Shown piece after piece: positions 37,486 through 46,853 of a stretch of 64,000 nucleotides of DNA. The notes beneath the pieces were generated by a model. It had not been told where the DNA came from and made no database searches. It saw only the letters and a program-made list of their open reading frames with translations. The translations under genes were made by a program, and so were the position numbers. The stretch comes from an uncultured Alphaproteobacteria bacterium (GTDB lineage: Bacteria > Pseudomonadota > Alphaproteobacteria > HIMB59), in contig CACDTV010000004.1 in assembly GCA_902555695.1 (NCBI GenBank), positions 1 to 64,000 on the forward strand, given 5' to 3'. The number at the start of each line of letters is the position of its first letter. Positions within the stretch are counted from its first letter, which is position 1.

Positions 37486-37857
37486 ATGGCTAAAAAGAGA
37501 AAAGCTGCAAAGAAAAAGGCAGCTCCTAAGAAAAGGAAAGCTGCAAAAAAGGTAGCACCTAAAAAGAAGAAGGCTGCAAAGAAGAAAGCAGCTCCTAAAA
37601 GAAAAGCTGCAAAAAAGAAAGCAGCTCCTAAAAAGAAAAAAGCCACTAAGAAAAAAGCTGTAAGAAGGAAAGCTGCAAAGAAGAAAGCAGCTCCTAAGAA
37701 AAGGAAAGCTGCAAAAAAGAAAGCAGCTCCTAAAAAGAAAAAGGCAGCTCCTAAGAAAAGGAAAGCTGCAAAGAAAAAGGCAGCTCCTAAGAAAAGGAAA
37801 GCTGCAAAAAAGAAAGCAGCTCCTAAAAAGAGAAAAGCTTCTAGAAAAAGAAGATAA
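37486..37857 (+). CDS. histone H1-like Lys/Ala/Pro repeat protein
   Basis: This 123-aa protein is built almost only of Lys, Ala, Arg and Pro in tandem AAPKKRKAAKK-type units, with a few Val, Thr and Ser. It resembles bacterial H1-like proteins (HctB/AlgP C-terminal tails) that compact DNA. A strong AAGGAGG precedes the start. There is no globular domain. It is followed by a strong terminator. The repeats are similar at DNA level too, so copy number may vary between strains. Confidence 0.85.
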   Translation: MAKKRKAAKKKAAPKKRKAAKKVAPKKKKAAKKKAAPKRKAAKKKAAPKKKKATKKKAVRRKAAKKKAAPKKRKAAKKKAAPKKKKAAPKKRKAAKKKAAPKKRKAAKKKAAPKKRKASRKRR

Positions 37858-37886
37858 TTTTCTAAGTTTTAAATATTTAAAACATC

Positions 37887-37916
37887 AAAAGCGGGTTATA
37901 ATCACCCGCTTTTTTT
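37887..37916 (+). terminator. Rho-independent terminator abutting ccmA
   Basis: A 10-bp perfect stem (37887-37896 with 37904-37913) has loop TATAATC and is followed by Ts up to 37916. The ccmA ATG is the next base. The loop spells TATAAT at 37897-37902, a perfect -10 box. Confidence 0.85.
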
Positions 37917-38519
37917 ATGATAGAAGTTAATAACTTATCTTTTGCTAGAGGGAATACTCTTATCTACAAAAATATTAATTTTAAAATACGTCCTGGTGAA
38001 TTATTGCTCATTCAGGGTGCAAATGGTGTGGGCAAAACAACCCTATTATCTAATATCGTCAATTTTATAGATCCGCTAGGAGGCAGTATAACTTACAATA
38101 ACATAGCTATTAATAATCATATTGCCTCTCAATATTTTTTATATATTGGCGAGACTAACTTTGCCCATGACTCTCTGACTTTAAATCAAAATATTGAATA
38201 TTGGCTTTCAGTACACAATGTAAAATTTAATAAATCTATAAAAAATAAAAGTGTAAATTATTTTTTTCAAGAATTAAATCTTAATAAAAAATTTTATCAG
38301 CTTTCATTTGGTCAAAAGAAAAAACTTCAATTGCTACTACTTATGTTAGTTAATAAACCCGTTTGGATACTTGATGATCCATTTAGTGGGCTTGATGATA
38401 GAACAATAATAAATTTAAATGCTTTGTTTGAAAAAAAGTTAGAAAATAGGGGAATAATTATATTAGCAAGTCATCAAAATATTAATTTAAATAATTATAA
38501 AACACTTCAATTAACATGA
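37917..38519 (+). CDS. ccmA: heme exporter ATP-binding protein CcmA
   Basis: This 200-aa ABC ATPase has Walker A GANGVGKTTLL near residue 36 and signature-like LSFGQKKKLQ near 124. Walker B reads WILDDPFSGLDD, where the usual catalytic Glu is Asp. It works with CcmB (and CcmCD) to release holo-CcmE. The ATG directly follows a terminator T tract, leaving no Shine-Dalgarno space, so translation may be leaderless. It overlaps ccmB by 4 bp. Confidence 0.93.
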   Translation: MIEVNNLSFARGNTLIYKNINFKIRPGELLLIQGANGVGKTTLLSNIVNFIDPLGGSITYNNIAINNHIASQYFLYIGETNFAHDSLTLNQNIEYWLSVHNVKFNKSIKNKSVNYFFQELNLNKKFYQLSFGQKKKLQLLLLMLVNKPVWILDDPFSGLDDRTIINLNALFEKKLENRGIIILASHQNINLNNYKTLQLT

Positions 38520-39175
38520 TAAAAAATTTTTTTAGATTAATTTCAAGCGAATTTCAGCTAATGCTTAAAGGAAGTGTCTTCAGTTTTGTTCTTTATTGTT
38601 TATTAATTATTTCGTGTGCTATTTTCGCATTATCATTAAAACATCAGTCAATAGGAATTAATGCTCCATTATCTTTCCTATACATAATGATTTTTTTTAT
38701 TTCATTATTTAAAGTTGAAAAGATTTATGGTCAAGATTTTGACGAAGCAAAACTCCATCAGTATCTTCTTTCTCCTTTTTCTCTAGAAATAATTGTTTTC
38801 GTTAAAAATATGATGATCTATTTTAATTTAATTATTTTTTTCGCTATTTTCTCACCGCTAATTTTGATAATTTTAAATATCGATTTAACTTACTTATTAA
38901 AAATAAATATTCTTCTGGCGCTCTCTCTTTTAAGTATTATTTTTATAGCTTCAATGACTGCATCCATAACAATCTCTAAGAGTAATAAACTTTCACTTAC
39001 AAGTATTTTAACATTGCCTCTTTTTGTCCCTATTTTAATATTTTCTATGGCAATAACTGATTTAATTGATTTTAATACAGGTAAAATGTATCTATTTTTT
39101 GTAGCTTATTTTTTATTAAATTTAGCCTTTTCACCTTTGCTAACTAGTTTTGCCCTTAAAAAATTATCAGTCTAA
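38516..39175 (+). CDS. ccmB: heme exporter membrane protein CcmB
   Basis: This 219-aa protein has six hydrophobic segments and a region resembling CcmB (FFISLFKVEKIYGQDFDEAK near residue 60, then LHQYLLSPFSLE). It forms the membrane partner of CcmA. It overlaps ccmA by 4 bp and ccmC by 1 bp. Confidence 0.9.
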   Translation: MIKNFFRLISSEFQLMLKGSVFSFVLYCLLIISCAIFALSLKHQSIGINAPLSFLYIMIFFISLFKVEKIYGQDFDEAKLHQYLLSPFSLEIIVFVKNMMIYFNLIIFFAIFSPLILIILNIDLTYLLKINILLALSLLSIIFIASMTASITISKSNKLSLTSILTLPLFVPILIFSMAITDLIDFNTGKMYLFFVAYFLLNLAFSPLLTSFALKKLSV

Positions 39176-39882
39176 TGTTTGCTATAACTCCAAATACACT
39201 CTCTAACTTTATGAACTCAATGTCTAGATATGTTATTTTATTATCACTTTTATTAATAAGTGTTTCTATTTTTCTGATTATTTTTTTAGAAAATGATTAT
39301 TATCAAGGTATCTCATTCAAAATAATGTTTATCCATGTGCCTACTGCTTGGTTATCACTGGCAATTTTTCTAATGATGGGAATTAGTAGTATCATTGGCT
39401 TAATATTTAAATCCCCAACAGCATTCACAGTTGCAAGATCGTTATCTCCAATAGGTTTGATAATGAGCATAATAGTTTTAGTTACTGGGTCGATATGGGG
39501 AAATTTAACTTGGGGAGCGTATTGGGTATGGGATGCAAGATTAACTTCAATGTTAATTTTAGCATTCATTTACTTAGGTCACATTCTTCTTTTACATTCA
39601 TTTGAACACTTCCAAAAAGCAGATTTTGCAGCCTCAATTTTGGCAATAATAGGTCTTGTTAATCTACCTATTGTGAAATTTTCTGTTGATTGGTGGACGA
39701 CTCTTCATCAAGAAAGCAGTGTTTTAAGAATAGGAGGGCCGAGTATGACTAATGACTATTTAATCACGCTAATTGTTAGTTTTTTTGGTATTTTTATGCT
39801 TACAATATTTTGGTTTTCTAACATTTTTTATATAATTATTGAAAAAAGAAAAATGGAGAGATCTAAACTACTAAATGACTAG
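39175..39882 (+). CDS. ccmC: heme delivery protein CcmC
   Basis: This 235-aa heme-handling membrane protein has the WWD-type motif WGAYWVWDARLTSMLILAF near residue 113 and FIHVPTAWLSLAIF and VDWWTTLHQESS flanks with the heme-ligand histidines. It loads heme onto CcmE. Confidence 0.95.
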   Translation: MFAITPNTLSNFMNSMSRYVILLSLLLISVSIFLIIFLENDYYQGISFKIMFIHVPTAWLSLAIFLMMGISSIIGLIFKSPTAFTVARSLSPIGLIMSIIVLVTGSIWGNLTWGAYWVWDARLTSMLILAFIYLGHILLLHSFEHFQKADFAASILAIIGLVNLPIVKFSVDWWTTLHQESSVLRIGGPSMTNDYLITLIVSFFGIFMLTIFWFSNIFYIIIEKRKMERSKLLND

Positions 39883-40006
39883 TTTGGAATTCGTTTTAGT
39901 TTGCTATGGATTTTTTGGGGTCGTCTGTGCTGTGACAACGATTGTAATTATGCTGCTGAAGAAAAAAGTCTTTAATATGGTTAGTGCGCATAATCAAATT
40001 AAATAA
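39875..40006 (+). CDS. ccmD: CcmD small membrane protein
   Basis: This 43-aa frame starts MTSLEFVLVCYGFFGVVC and ends SAHNQIK. A short hydrophobic helix with an aromatic/YG start and a Lys-rich cytoplasmic end is typical of CcmD, which links CcmC and CcmE to CcmAB. It overlaps ccmC by 8 bp and ccmE by 23 bp. Confidence 0.8.
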   Translation: MTSLEFVLVCYGFFGVVCAVTTIVIMLLKKKVFNMVSAHNQIK

Positions 40007-40433
40007 TCAAATAAAAAAGCGATTTATTTTTTTACTAATAATATTCGCCTGCTTCTCTGCTTCTATATTTTTAATAAGTTATTCTTTAAAAGATCAAATT
40101 GCATATTTTGTTGAACCAACTGATCTAAAAAGTATGGATGGAATAGAAAATAAGTATTTAAGGGTTGGGGGACTTGTTAAAATAAATAGTTTAAAATTTT
40201 TAGATGGAAACTGGACTTTTGAAGTAATTGATCAAAATCAAAATTCTGTAAATGTTGTGTTCTCTAAAACACTTCCAAATCTAGTAGAAGAAAATAAGGG
40301 TATTATCGTTGAAGGAAAATTTATAGATAACATTTTTGTTGCAGAGATAGTTTTGGCTAAACACGATGAAAACTACATGCCCCAAAGTGCTATTGACAAA
40401 CTTAAAGAAGAAGGAAAATGGAGAGGGAATTAA
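39984..40433 (+). CDS. ccmE: heme chaperone CcmE
   Basis: This 149-aa protein starts at a GTG. It has an N-terminal anchor (residues 13-32), an OB-fold domain and the covalent heme-binding His in LAKHDENYMP near residue 127, as expected for CcmE. Confidence 0.95.
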   Translation: MRIIKLNNQIKKRFIFLLIIFACFSASIFLISYSLKDQIAYFVEPTDLKSMDGIENKYLRVGGLVKINSLKFLDGNWTFEVIDQNQNSVNVVFSKTLPNLVEENKGIIVEGKFIDNIFVAEIVLAKHDENYMPQSAIDKLKEEGKWRGN

Positions 40434-42266
40434 TTGATATCTTATTTAGGTAATAGTTTTATTTATATTTCGTTAGTGCTAACAATCTTGTTTTATATGA
40501 ATTTATTGAAGAAAGTAATTCCATCAACTACTTCTTCTTTAAAATTAATTTATTTTATAAACCTCATTCCCTTTGGCCTTTTAGTATATGCATTTTCAAT
40601 TTCAGATTTTACTTTATTGAATGTTGTCGAAAATTCTTATGTTGATGATCCTATTTTTTATAAAGTGACATCTGCCTGGGGTAGTCATGAGGGATCAATT
40701 TTATTATGGGTTTTTTTAATTAACTTATTTGGAGTTTTTTTTCTTTACAAAAATCAAACTGTTGAGATTCATAAAAATATTTTATTTATATCTACTTTAT
40801 TTATTCTTTATGTAGTAATTAGCTCAAATCCATTTAATTATGTAGAGATTAATGAAAATGTTTTAGGTTTGGGTCTAAATCCAATTTTACAACATTTTTT
40901 ATTTGCAATTCATCCACCAACATTGTTCTTGGGATATATTGGTTTAATTATACCTTTTGTGATATCTGCACACATGCTAATTAATAAAAATTTTTCAGAG
41001 AAATTATTTAAAGAAATGTTGATTTGGTCAAAAATTTCATGGTTTTTTTTAACTGCTGGGATAGTTTTAGGGTCTTATTGGGCCTATTCAGAATTAGGAT
41101 GGGGGGGTTGGTGGTTTTGGGATCCTGTAGAAAATATCTCATTAATTCCATGGTTATTAAATACTGCCTTGATACATTCCCTTCAAGTTTCAATCAAAAG
41201 TAACCAGCTAAAATTATGGAGCCTGAATTTAGGGCTTTACTGTTTCATTGCATCAGTGTTTGGAACATTTTTAGTTCGTTCAAATTTAATTGTATCTGTT
41301 CATAGTTTTGCCACAGACCCACTTAGAGGGTTATTTTTGATTATTATAATCGCATATTTACTGGTTATTACAGTAAGGCTAAATATAAAGAGTATTTCTA
41401 ATTTTAATGAAGACTCTTTTAATTTACTAAGTAAAGAGAGTTTTCTTTTATTAAATAATATATTTTTTATTTGTTCTGCACTTGTTGTCTTTATTGGAAC
41501 AGTTTATCCATTGTTTAGCGAAATGATTCTTAAAACATCGGTTTCAGTAGGTGCGCCATATTATAATTTCGCATTCAATTTGTTATTAGCACCATTAATT
41601 TTATTTATGGCATTCGCACCACAAATAAATTGGGGAAAACATGAAAAAAAGGATAAACAAATTCCATTTATAATTTTTTTATCATTATTGATATGCTTGG
41701 TATCTTATTATTTTTTTAATAATTTTTATTTCGCGCTAAGTATTTTTATTACAGTTCCATTATTTTTAAAGAGTATCTTAGTTTTAAAAAATAATTTTAA
41801 TAAAAATATAAGTTTTTATTCTCAATGGCTGGCCCATTTAAGTATAGGTTTTTTTATTATCGCAGCTGTATATACAGAACAATTTGACTATGAAGAAAAT
41901 CTACTATTTGAAAAAGAGTCCACTAATGAGATAAAGTTACAAAATAATAAAACTGCAATAATTAAAAATATTAAAGACGAAAAATTCCAAAATTATCAAA
42001 GAATATCAGTGGACTTATTAATTTATGATGGACAAAAAGAAAAAGAACTTTCGCCTTCAAAAAATATTTACCAACCCTCAGGGCAGGTCACAAATGAGGT
42101 TAGTACTTCTAATAACCTATTTAGTCAATATTATGCAACAATATCAACAATTGAGAGCAATAAGGTTGGGATCAATTTAGTATATAAACCATTTATAAAT
42201 TTATTATGGTTAAGTGCAATCATGCTTGTTTTTTCGATATTTTTATCTGTTGTTAAAAAAAGATGA
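40434..42266 (+). CDS. ccmF: heme lyase CcmF
   Basis: This 610-aa protein starts with TTG immediately after the ccmE stop. It has many membrane spans and the WWD motif GWGGWWFWDPVENISLIPWL near residue 223. It attaches heme to apocytochromes with CcmH. It overlaps ccmG by 4 bp. Confidence 0.95.
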   Translation: MISYLGNSFIYISLVLTILFYMNLLKKVIPSTTSSLKLIYFINLIPFGLLVYAFSISDFTLLNVVENSYVDDPIFYKVTSAWGSHEGSILLWVFLINLFGVFFLYKNQTVEIHKNILFISTLFILYVVISSNPFNYVEINENVLGLGLNPILQHFLFAIHPPTLFLGYIGLIIPFVISAHMLINKNFSEKLFKEMLIWSKISWFFLTAGIVLGSYWAYSELGWGGWWFWDPVENISLIPWLLNTALIHSLQVSIKSNQLKLWSLNLGLYCFIASVFGTFLVRSNLIVSVHSFATDPLRGLFLIIIIAYLLVITVRLNIKSISNFNEDSFNLLSKESFLLLNNIFFICSALVVFIGTVYPLFSEMILKTSVSVGAPYYNFAFNLLLAPLILFMAFAPQINWGKHEKKDKQIPFIIFLSLLICLVSYYFFNNFYFALSIFITVPLFLKSILVLKNNFNKNISFYSQWLAHLSIGFFIIAAVYTEQFDYEENLLFEKESTNEIKLQNNKTAIIKNIKDEKFQNYQRISVDLLIYDGQKEKELSPSKNIYQPSGQVTNEVSTSNNLFSQYYATISTIESNKVGINLVYKPFINLLWLSAIMLVFSIFLSVVKKR

Positions 42267-42745
42267 AGGGGCATCTATTATTACCTGTCGTTGGATTAGT
42301 AGTGTTAGTTGTATGTGTAATATTTTACTTTAATCAATCAACAAACAAAAATAATTCAAGAGATGAAGTATCGAGTTTAATATTTGAAACGCCAGACTTT
42401 TACAACAATAAGTTAATTAATGAAAATACGTTAGGTGAATTTTACGTTGTTAATTTTTTTGCTTCTTGGTGTAAGCCATGCTTATTAGAGCACCCTTTGT
42501 TAATGGAGATGAAAAAAAAGGGCGTAAAAATTATTGGTATTAATTTTCGAGACGATGAAGAGAATTTTAAGGAGTGGATTAATGAACACGGAAATCCTTT
42601 TGAATACATTTTAAGAGATGATGGTACCATCGCTTATGAGATGGGTTTAATTGGTGTTCCAGAGACATTTTTTATTATTAATAAAATGACTCAAAAAAAG
42701 ATACAAGGGCCTTTATTTTATGAAGATGTCGAAAAGTATTTGTAA
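42263..42745 (+). CDS. ccmG: thiol:disulfide reductase CcmG/DsbE
   Basis: This 160-aa membrane-anchored thioredoxin fold has active site FFASWCKPCLLEHP near residue 68 and cis-Pro segment LIGVPETFFI. It keeps apocytochrome CXXCH cysteines reduced. Confidence 0.93.
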   Translation: MKGHLLLPVVGLVVLVVCVIFYFNQSTNKNNSRDEVSSLIFETPDFYNNKLINENTLGEFYVVNFFASWCKPCLLEHPLLMEMKKKGVKIIGINFRDDEENFKEWINEHGNPFEYILRDDGTIAYEMGLIGVPETFFIINKMTQKKIQGPLFYEDVEKYL

Positions 42746-43091
42746 ACTAATTATACTATTTTTAATAATTCATATATCTGTAATTAGCTTTGCAGGTGTA
42801 AATGAACTAAGTGATTATTACAAAACAATCAGATGTCTGGTTTGCGAAGGTCAGAGCATTCAAGAGTCTGATACAGAGTTTGCAATAAATTTAAAAGAGC
42901 AAATCCAAAAAAAATATAGCTCTGGAATATCCATTGAGGAAATTAATCAAGAACTAATCAAAATTTATGGTGAAGAAATATCTTTTAAGCCACCTAAAAA
43001 TCACATACTACTTTGGGGGGCTCCTTTGGTTGTGCTAATAATTATTTTTATATTTATTAGAAATAAAATTAAATTTTTTAAAAGAGTATAA
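42720..43091 (+). CDS. ccmH: cytochrome c maturation protein CcmH
   Basis: This 123-aa protein has a signal/anchor at the N-terminus, RCLVCEGQSIQESDTEFA near residue 39 and a C-terminal membrane helix. It is the short N-terminal-domain form of CcmH (CcmL type). An alternative ATG lies 6 nt inside. It overlaps ccmG by 26 bp. No ccmI follows. Confidence 0.93.
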   Translation: MKMSKSICKLIILFLIIHISVISFAGVNELSDYYKTIRCLVCEGQSIQESDTEFAINLKEQIQKKYSSGISIEEINQELIKIYGEEISFKPPKNHILLWGAPLVVLIIIFIFIRNKIKFFKRV

Positions 43092-43110
43092 AATGAGTTA
43101 TTTGAACGAC

Positions 43111-43956
43111 TTATCTAATCAAATTGTACTTATTAAACCTCAATCTTTTTCTCTCGTTAGTTGGTAAATGTTTATTCAATCTTCTATTTATTAAGCCAAA
43201 TAAACCAATTATCAATAATGTTAATAAAATAAAGTAAAAGCCAACAATTGGATAAGGTACGAAAGGATTAAAGGTTTTATCAGCGAAATAACTGGCATAA
43301 TAAATCGCATCTCCTTTTTGTTGCCACGCTGGAAAACCAGTAAAAAACACCAAGGTTGTTGCATGAAACATGAAAATTGCTTCATTTGTGTAAGAGGGCC
43401 ATGCCAAACGGAGCATCGTTGGCCATATAATGCGTCTGAATTTTTTAATCCCTGTAAAACCAAATGCATCTGCTGACTCTAAATCTTGACTTGGGACAGC
43501 ACGTAGGGCTCCGTAAAAAATCTCTCCTGCATAAGCAGATGTATTAAAAAATAAAACAATTAAAGCTCCTAACCAAGCTTTGGTAAGCCAACGCGTTTCA
43601 ACTGTAACAACAAGAAATCCTAGATCAATATTAAATCCTAATCTTGGTAAAAGAACAAATAAATCATATGCGAAGAAAAATTGAATAAATAAAGGAGAGC
43701 CTCTAAAAATAAAAATAAATAATCTACAAGGAGAACTAAATAGAGGTAGCTTTGAATTTTTACCTAAAGCTAGAACTGTTGCAAAGAAAAATCCAAGGAG
43801 TAATGCCAAAATTGCAAAGTATATATTCCAAATCATTCCAGAACCAATTAATACAAATTGCTCACAAAGTGTTATGTCAGCTTTTGGTAAGAGTCGCTCT
43901 CCATAACCTATAGATCTAAGGCCATAATCAGATAATGTTTGAAAACAACTCGACAT
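43111..43956 (-). CDS. polar amino-acid ABC transporter permease (HisM-like)
   Basis: This 281-aa HAAT-family permease has FIFRGSPLFIQFFF near residue 83, and the EAA-type loop YAGEIFYGALRAVPSQDLE followed by SADAFGFTGIKKFRRIIWP. It forms the channel with the next-upstream permease (1-bp overlap). Likely substrates are basic or polar amino acids or opines. Confidence 0.9.
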   Translation of the reverse strand: MSSCFQTLSDYGLRSIGYGERLLPKADITLCEQFVLIGSGMIWNIYFAILALLLGFFFATVLALGKNSKLPLFSSPCRLFIFIFRGSPLFIQFFFAYDLFVLLPRLGFNIDLGFLVVTVETRWLTKAWLGALIVLFFNTSAYAGEIFYGALRAVPSQDLESADAFGFTGIKKFRRIIWPTMLRLAWPSYTNEAIFMFHATTLVFFTGFPAWQQKGDAIYYASYFADKTFNPFVPYPIVGFYFILLTLLIIGLFGLINRRLNKHLPTNERKRLRFNKYNLIR

Positions 43957-44822
43957 CAGCCAGCCTTACCTGCCATGGTAGCTTGTCCTTGAGAAAGACG
44001 AGCTGATATTTTGTCTAATACAGATTGTGACAAGTAAGTTAATGATAAATAAAAAATCATAAGTACTCCAAAATACCAAGCTCGCCAATCAGGATGCGGG
44101 TACTCATATACACCAGTTTTAATGCCACCTAATTCTTTGGCCCAATAGACTATATCTTCAATGCCGAGAAGAAATAGAAGTGGGGTTGCTTTAATTAAAA
44201 TCATCCACAAATTGGACAGACCTGGTAAGGCATAAATCCACATTTGTGGTATGAGAATTCTTCTAAAAATTTGACTTTGAGAAAAGCCGTAAGCCTCTCC
44301 TGTTTCTATTTGAGATTTTGGAACAGCAGCCATAGCTCCAGACAAAACGTTGCCAGCAAAAGCTCCAAAAACAAAGCCAAAAGCAAGTAAAGCTAGAGAA
44401 AATCCATAAATATCGTGCACCCACTCGCTAGCAGTGTTTAAGGGAAGTTTCGCAGCTGCACAAACGACAAAATCATTACCTTGCCTAATTGGCTCAGTAA
44501 CATCAGAACATAAAACTTTATGACGCAAATATTCAAAAGCTTGATCAAGTGCTATTGGAATGAATAAAAAGAAAACAATATCTGGAATGCCTCTTATCAT
44601 AGCAAGATACCCTTTTCCTAAAGAGCGAATAATTTTAAAGGTGGATCTTGAAGCAGTTGCGCCTGCAAAACCAAATGCCATTGCCAATGGAGCCGCCAAA
44701 GAAAGCAAACCCATAACAACTAAAAAAGAAAAATAAAATGACATATGTTTTGCTGTAGTGACATAACATGATAACCACATTATTCCTTCTAAGGTTTTAG
44801 GGTCCACACAATAACTAAACAT
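43956..44822 (-). CDS. polar amino-acid ABC transporter permease (HisQ-like)
   Basis: This 288-aa permease has AMIRGIPDIVFFLFIPIAL near residue 73 and the ATPase-docking loop AVPKSQIETGEAYGFSQSQI. A loop of about 45 residues (from LRHKVLCSDV) with several cysteines is inserted between helices. It overlaps the oxidoreductase gene by 8 bp. Confidence 0.9.
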   Translation of the reverse strand: MFSYCVDPKTLEGIMWLSCYVTTAKHMSFYFSFLVVMGLLSLAAPLAMAFGFAGATASRSTFKIIRSLGKGYLAMIRGIPDIVFFLFIPIALDQAFEYLRHKVLCSDVTEPIRQGNDFVVCAAAKLPLNTASEWVHDIYGFSLALLAFGFVFGAFAGNVLSGAMAAVPKSQIETGEAYGFSQSQIFRRILIPQMWIYALPGLSNLWMILIKATPLLFLLGIEDIVYWAKELGGIKTGVYEYPHPDWRAWYFGVLMIFYLSLTYLSQSVLDKISARLSQGQATMAGKAG

Positions 44823-45909
44823 TTTGAAATTCCTCTTGTTTATCTGTATTTTGAGGTAAGAAATCTTTAATTAAATTATTTCTTTTTCCTGATAAAACCT
44901 CATCTATACCAAGCTTACCAGCTAAAGGTGCATTGGTTATACCTGAATGCATAACTGCTAAGTATATACCATTTAATTTTTCACCTTTTTGATTTATAAG
45001 ACGCCCAATTTTAGGCCTTCCATCAACTGGCAAAGGTCGTTTGCCAAGTGTAAAGTGATCTAAAATCATATTTCCATTATAGTTGAGCCTAGTTGCCATG
45101 TCTTGAATAAGTTTTTTTGCAGTACCCTTAATGTTTTCCTCTTGGCTTGAGTCACCATCGAATTTTCCACCTATTATCAATCTTCCTTTGTCATCCTGTC
45201 TTGCATGGAAATCAAAACCTGTGATTGGGTATTTTAATAATTGAGGCAATGGTTTTGTATAAACTAATAAACCTAAACTTGAGTGCATTTCAAAAGGAAT
45301 ATTAATTGTTGATAATAATTTTGGAGCGCCAAGTCCAGCAGTTAAAATTACCTCATTATCATTAATAATTTCATCATCGGTTTTGACACCAGTAACATTG
45401 TTGCTATCACATATTATCTCTTTTACTTTAGTTTTTAATATTTTCGATCCACTAGCTTTGAAAAGTTCTTTAGTTGCTCTAACACCATCAATGGCCAAGT
45501 CATCAACACCAAAGCCGGCCATAGTTGGAGTATTATTTAAATAAGGCAAATGTTTTTTTAGTTCAGATTTAGTTGATATCTTTACCGATTGCCCCCAACT
45601 TTGATGCTGCTTTATAGTATTTTGAATCTCTTTCTCTCCTTGATCCCAAATAAATGCACCTTTGGATGTATAATTTAGATTTGAAATATAATTTATTAAT
45701 TTTGGCCAGTAATTCATATTAGCCAAACGAAAAGTAGCATAGCTTTTATCGTTACTAGCATATCCATTCACCCAGCCCCAAGTATTTGATGTGGCTTGGT
45801 TTTTATCTCCAGGTAAATGTGATGATAAAACAGTTATCTTATCTACGCCATTTTGGTAGGCATGGTAAGCAAAGGATGCACCTACAATTCCTGCCCCAAC
45901 TATAATCAT
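44815..45909 (-). CDS. FAD-dependent oxidoreductase (DAO family)
   Basis: This 364-aa DAO-fold protein has the N-terminal dinucleotide motif VGAGIVGASFAYHA and the C-terminal VMHSGITNAPLAGKLG. The family oxidises D-amino acids, glycine/sarcosine or opines. It is encoded between the transporter binding protein and permeases, so it probably acts on the imported amine. The exact substrate is unknown. Confidence 0.82.
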   Translation of the reverse strand: MIIVGAGIVGASFAYHAYQNGVDKITVLSSHLPGDKNQATSNTWGWVNGYASNDKSYATFRLANMNYWPKLINYISNLNYTSKGAFIWDQGEKEIQNTIKQHQSWGQSVKISTKSELKKHLPYLNNTPTMAGFGVDDLAIDGVRATKELFKASGSKILKTKVKEIICDSNNVTGVKTDDEIINDNEVILTAGLGAPKLLSTINIPFEMHSSLGLLVYTKPLPQLLKYPITGFDFHARQDDKGRLIIGGKFDGDSSQEENIKGTAKKLIQDMATRLNYNGNMILDHFTLGKRPLPVDGRPKIGRLINQKGEKLNGIYLAVMHSGITNAPLAGKLGIDEVLSGKRNNLIKDFLPQNTDKQEEFQNV

Positions 45910-45969
45910 TTAAAAGTGGATTTTATATTATCTTTCAATATTTCTTGAGTAAATATTATATAGGAAGAA

Positions 45970-45994
45970 AAGAGGACGGATATTCCGTCCTCTT
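45970..45994 (-). terminator. terminator/attenuator after the binding protein gene
   Basis: An 11-bp GC-containing stem (45970-45980 with 45984-45994) has a 3-nt loop and is followed on the minus strand by TTTCTTCCT. It sits between the binding protein and the oxidoreductase/permeases, a position that would raise binding-protein output relative to the rest. Confidence 0.7.
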
Positions 45995-46019
45995 GTTCAG
46001 TAATTTAAATTAAATAATC

Positions 46020-46742
46020 TTAAAAAGTTGCGGCTTCAAAACCAAACCACTTTTTAATAAGTGCATTTAGTGATCCGTCGTCTTTCATGGAGCTAATAGC
46101 TGCATTCATTTTCGCTTTTAATTCTGTATCAGATTCACGGATACCCATTCCAACACCGCCGCCGATTGAGACTTCTCCTATGTTTGCAAATTCACCGTTT
46201 GATTCTGCAATTATAGATGCGAGGTAATCACCATCTGCTAAGACAGCATCAGCTTCACCATTTTGAACTGCAGATATTGTTTCTTCTGCTGTTGCAAATT
46301 CAACTAAAGTTGCTCCACTTTCAGCAACATAACCTGCCTGAATAGTAGCAGTTTGAGCAGCAATAACAGCACTATCTACATCAATGTCTGCGCCACTCAT
46401 TCCCATGTATACTGATGGAGATGGTGGAAAATAATCTTGTGTAAAGTCAATCACCTCATCACGCTCTGCGGTTATTGACATACCAGCAATAATCGTATCG
46501 TAGTTACCAGACACTAAATTAGGAATGATAGAGTCCCACTCGTTTATAACCCAAACGCAATCTAGATTTGCACGAATACAAAGCATGTCTCCAACATCTT
46601 TTTCGAATCCATCAACTTCGCCATTATCGTTAATAAAATTATATGGAGGATAAGCACCCTCTGTGCCCATTCTTACAGTTTCTGCAAAAGCAGAACCAAA
46701 TAAAAAAAGCGCAGCCAATGCTGATAGTATTATTTTTTTCAT
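46020..46742 (-). CDS. amino-acid ABC transporter substrate-binding protein
   Basis: This 240-aa protein has a Sec signal (LFLFGSAFAE) and the SBP_bac_3 fold: MGTEGAYPPYNFINDNGEVD near residue 26, YDTIIAGMSITAERDEVIDF near residue 81, WFGFE at the end. Related to Lys/Arg/Orn- and His-binding proteins. Confidence 0.92.
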   Translation of the reverse strand: MKKIILSALAALFLFGSAFAETVRMGTEGAYPPYNFINDNGEVDGFEKDVGDMLCIRANLDCVWVINEWDSIIPNLVSGNYDTIIAGMSITAERDEVIDFTQDYFPPSPSVYMGMSGADIDVDSAVIAAQTATIQAGYVAESGATLVEFATAEETISAVQNGEADAVLADGDYLASIIAESNGEFANIGEVSIGGGVGMGIRESDTELKAKMNAAISSMKDDGSLNALIKKWFGFEAATF

Positions 46743-46853
46743 AATTTTCTCCTTGTTCTTCCTCTATTACTTCGAATAAATACTTACTGAAATATAAACT
46801 AAAATAGAGTAAATAGATAAGCTTTTTATAAAAACGGTTGAATATTTGATTGA

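Noticed and set aside
37434-37646. Phe/Ala-rich minus-strand frame
   Set aside because: Antisense shadow of the histone-like Lys/Ala gene.
43093-43167. 24-codon frame after ccmH
   Set aside because: Too short, overlaps the end of the convergent permease gene, lacks a recognisable signal and resembles no known CcmI.
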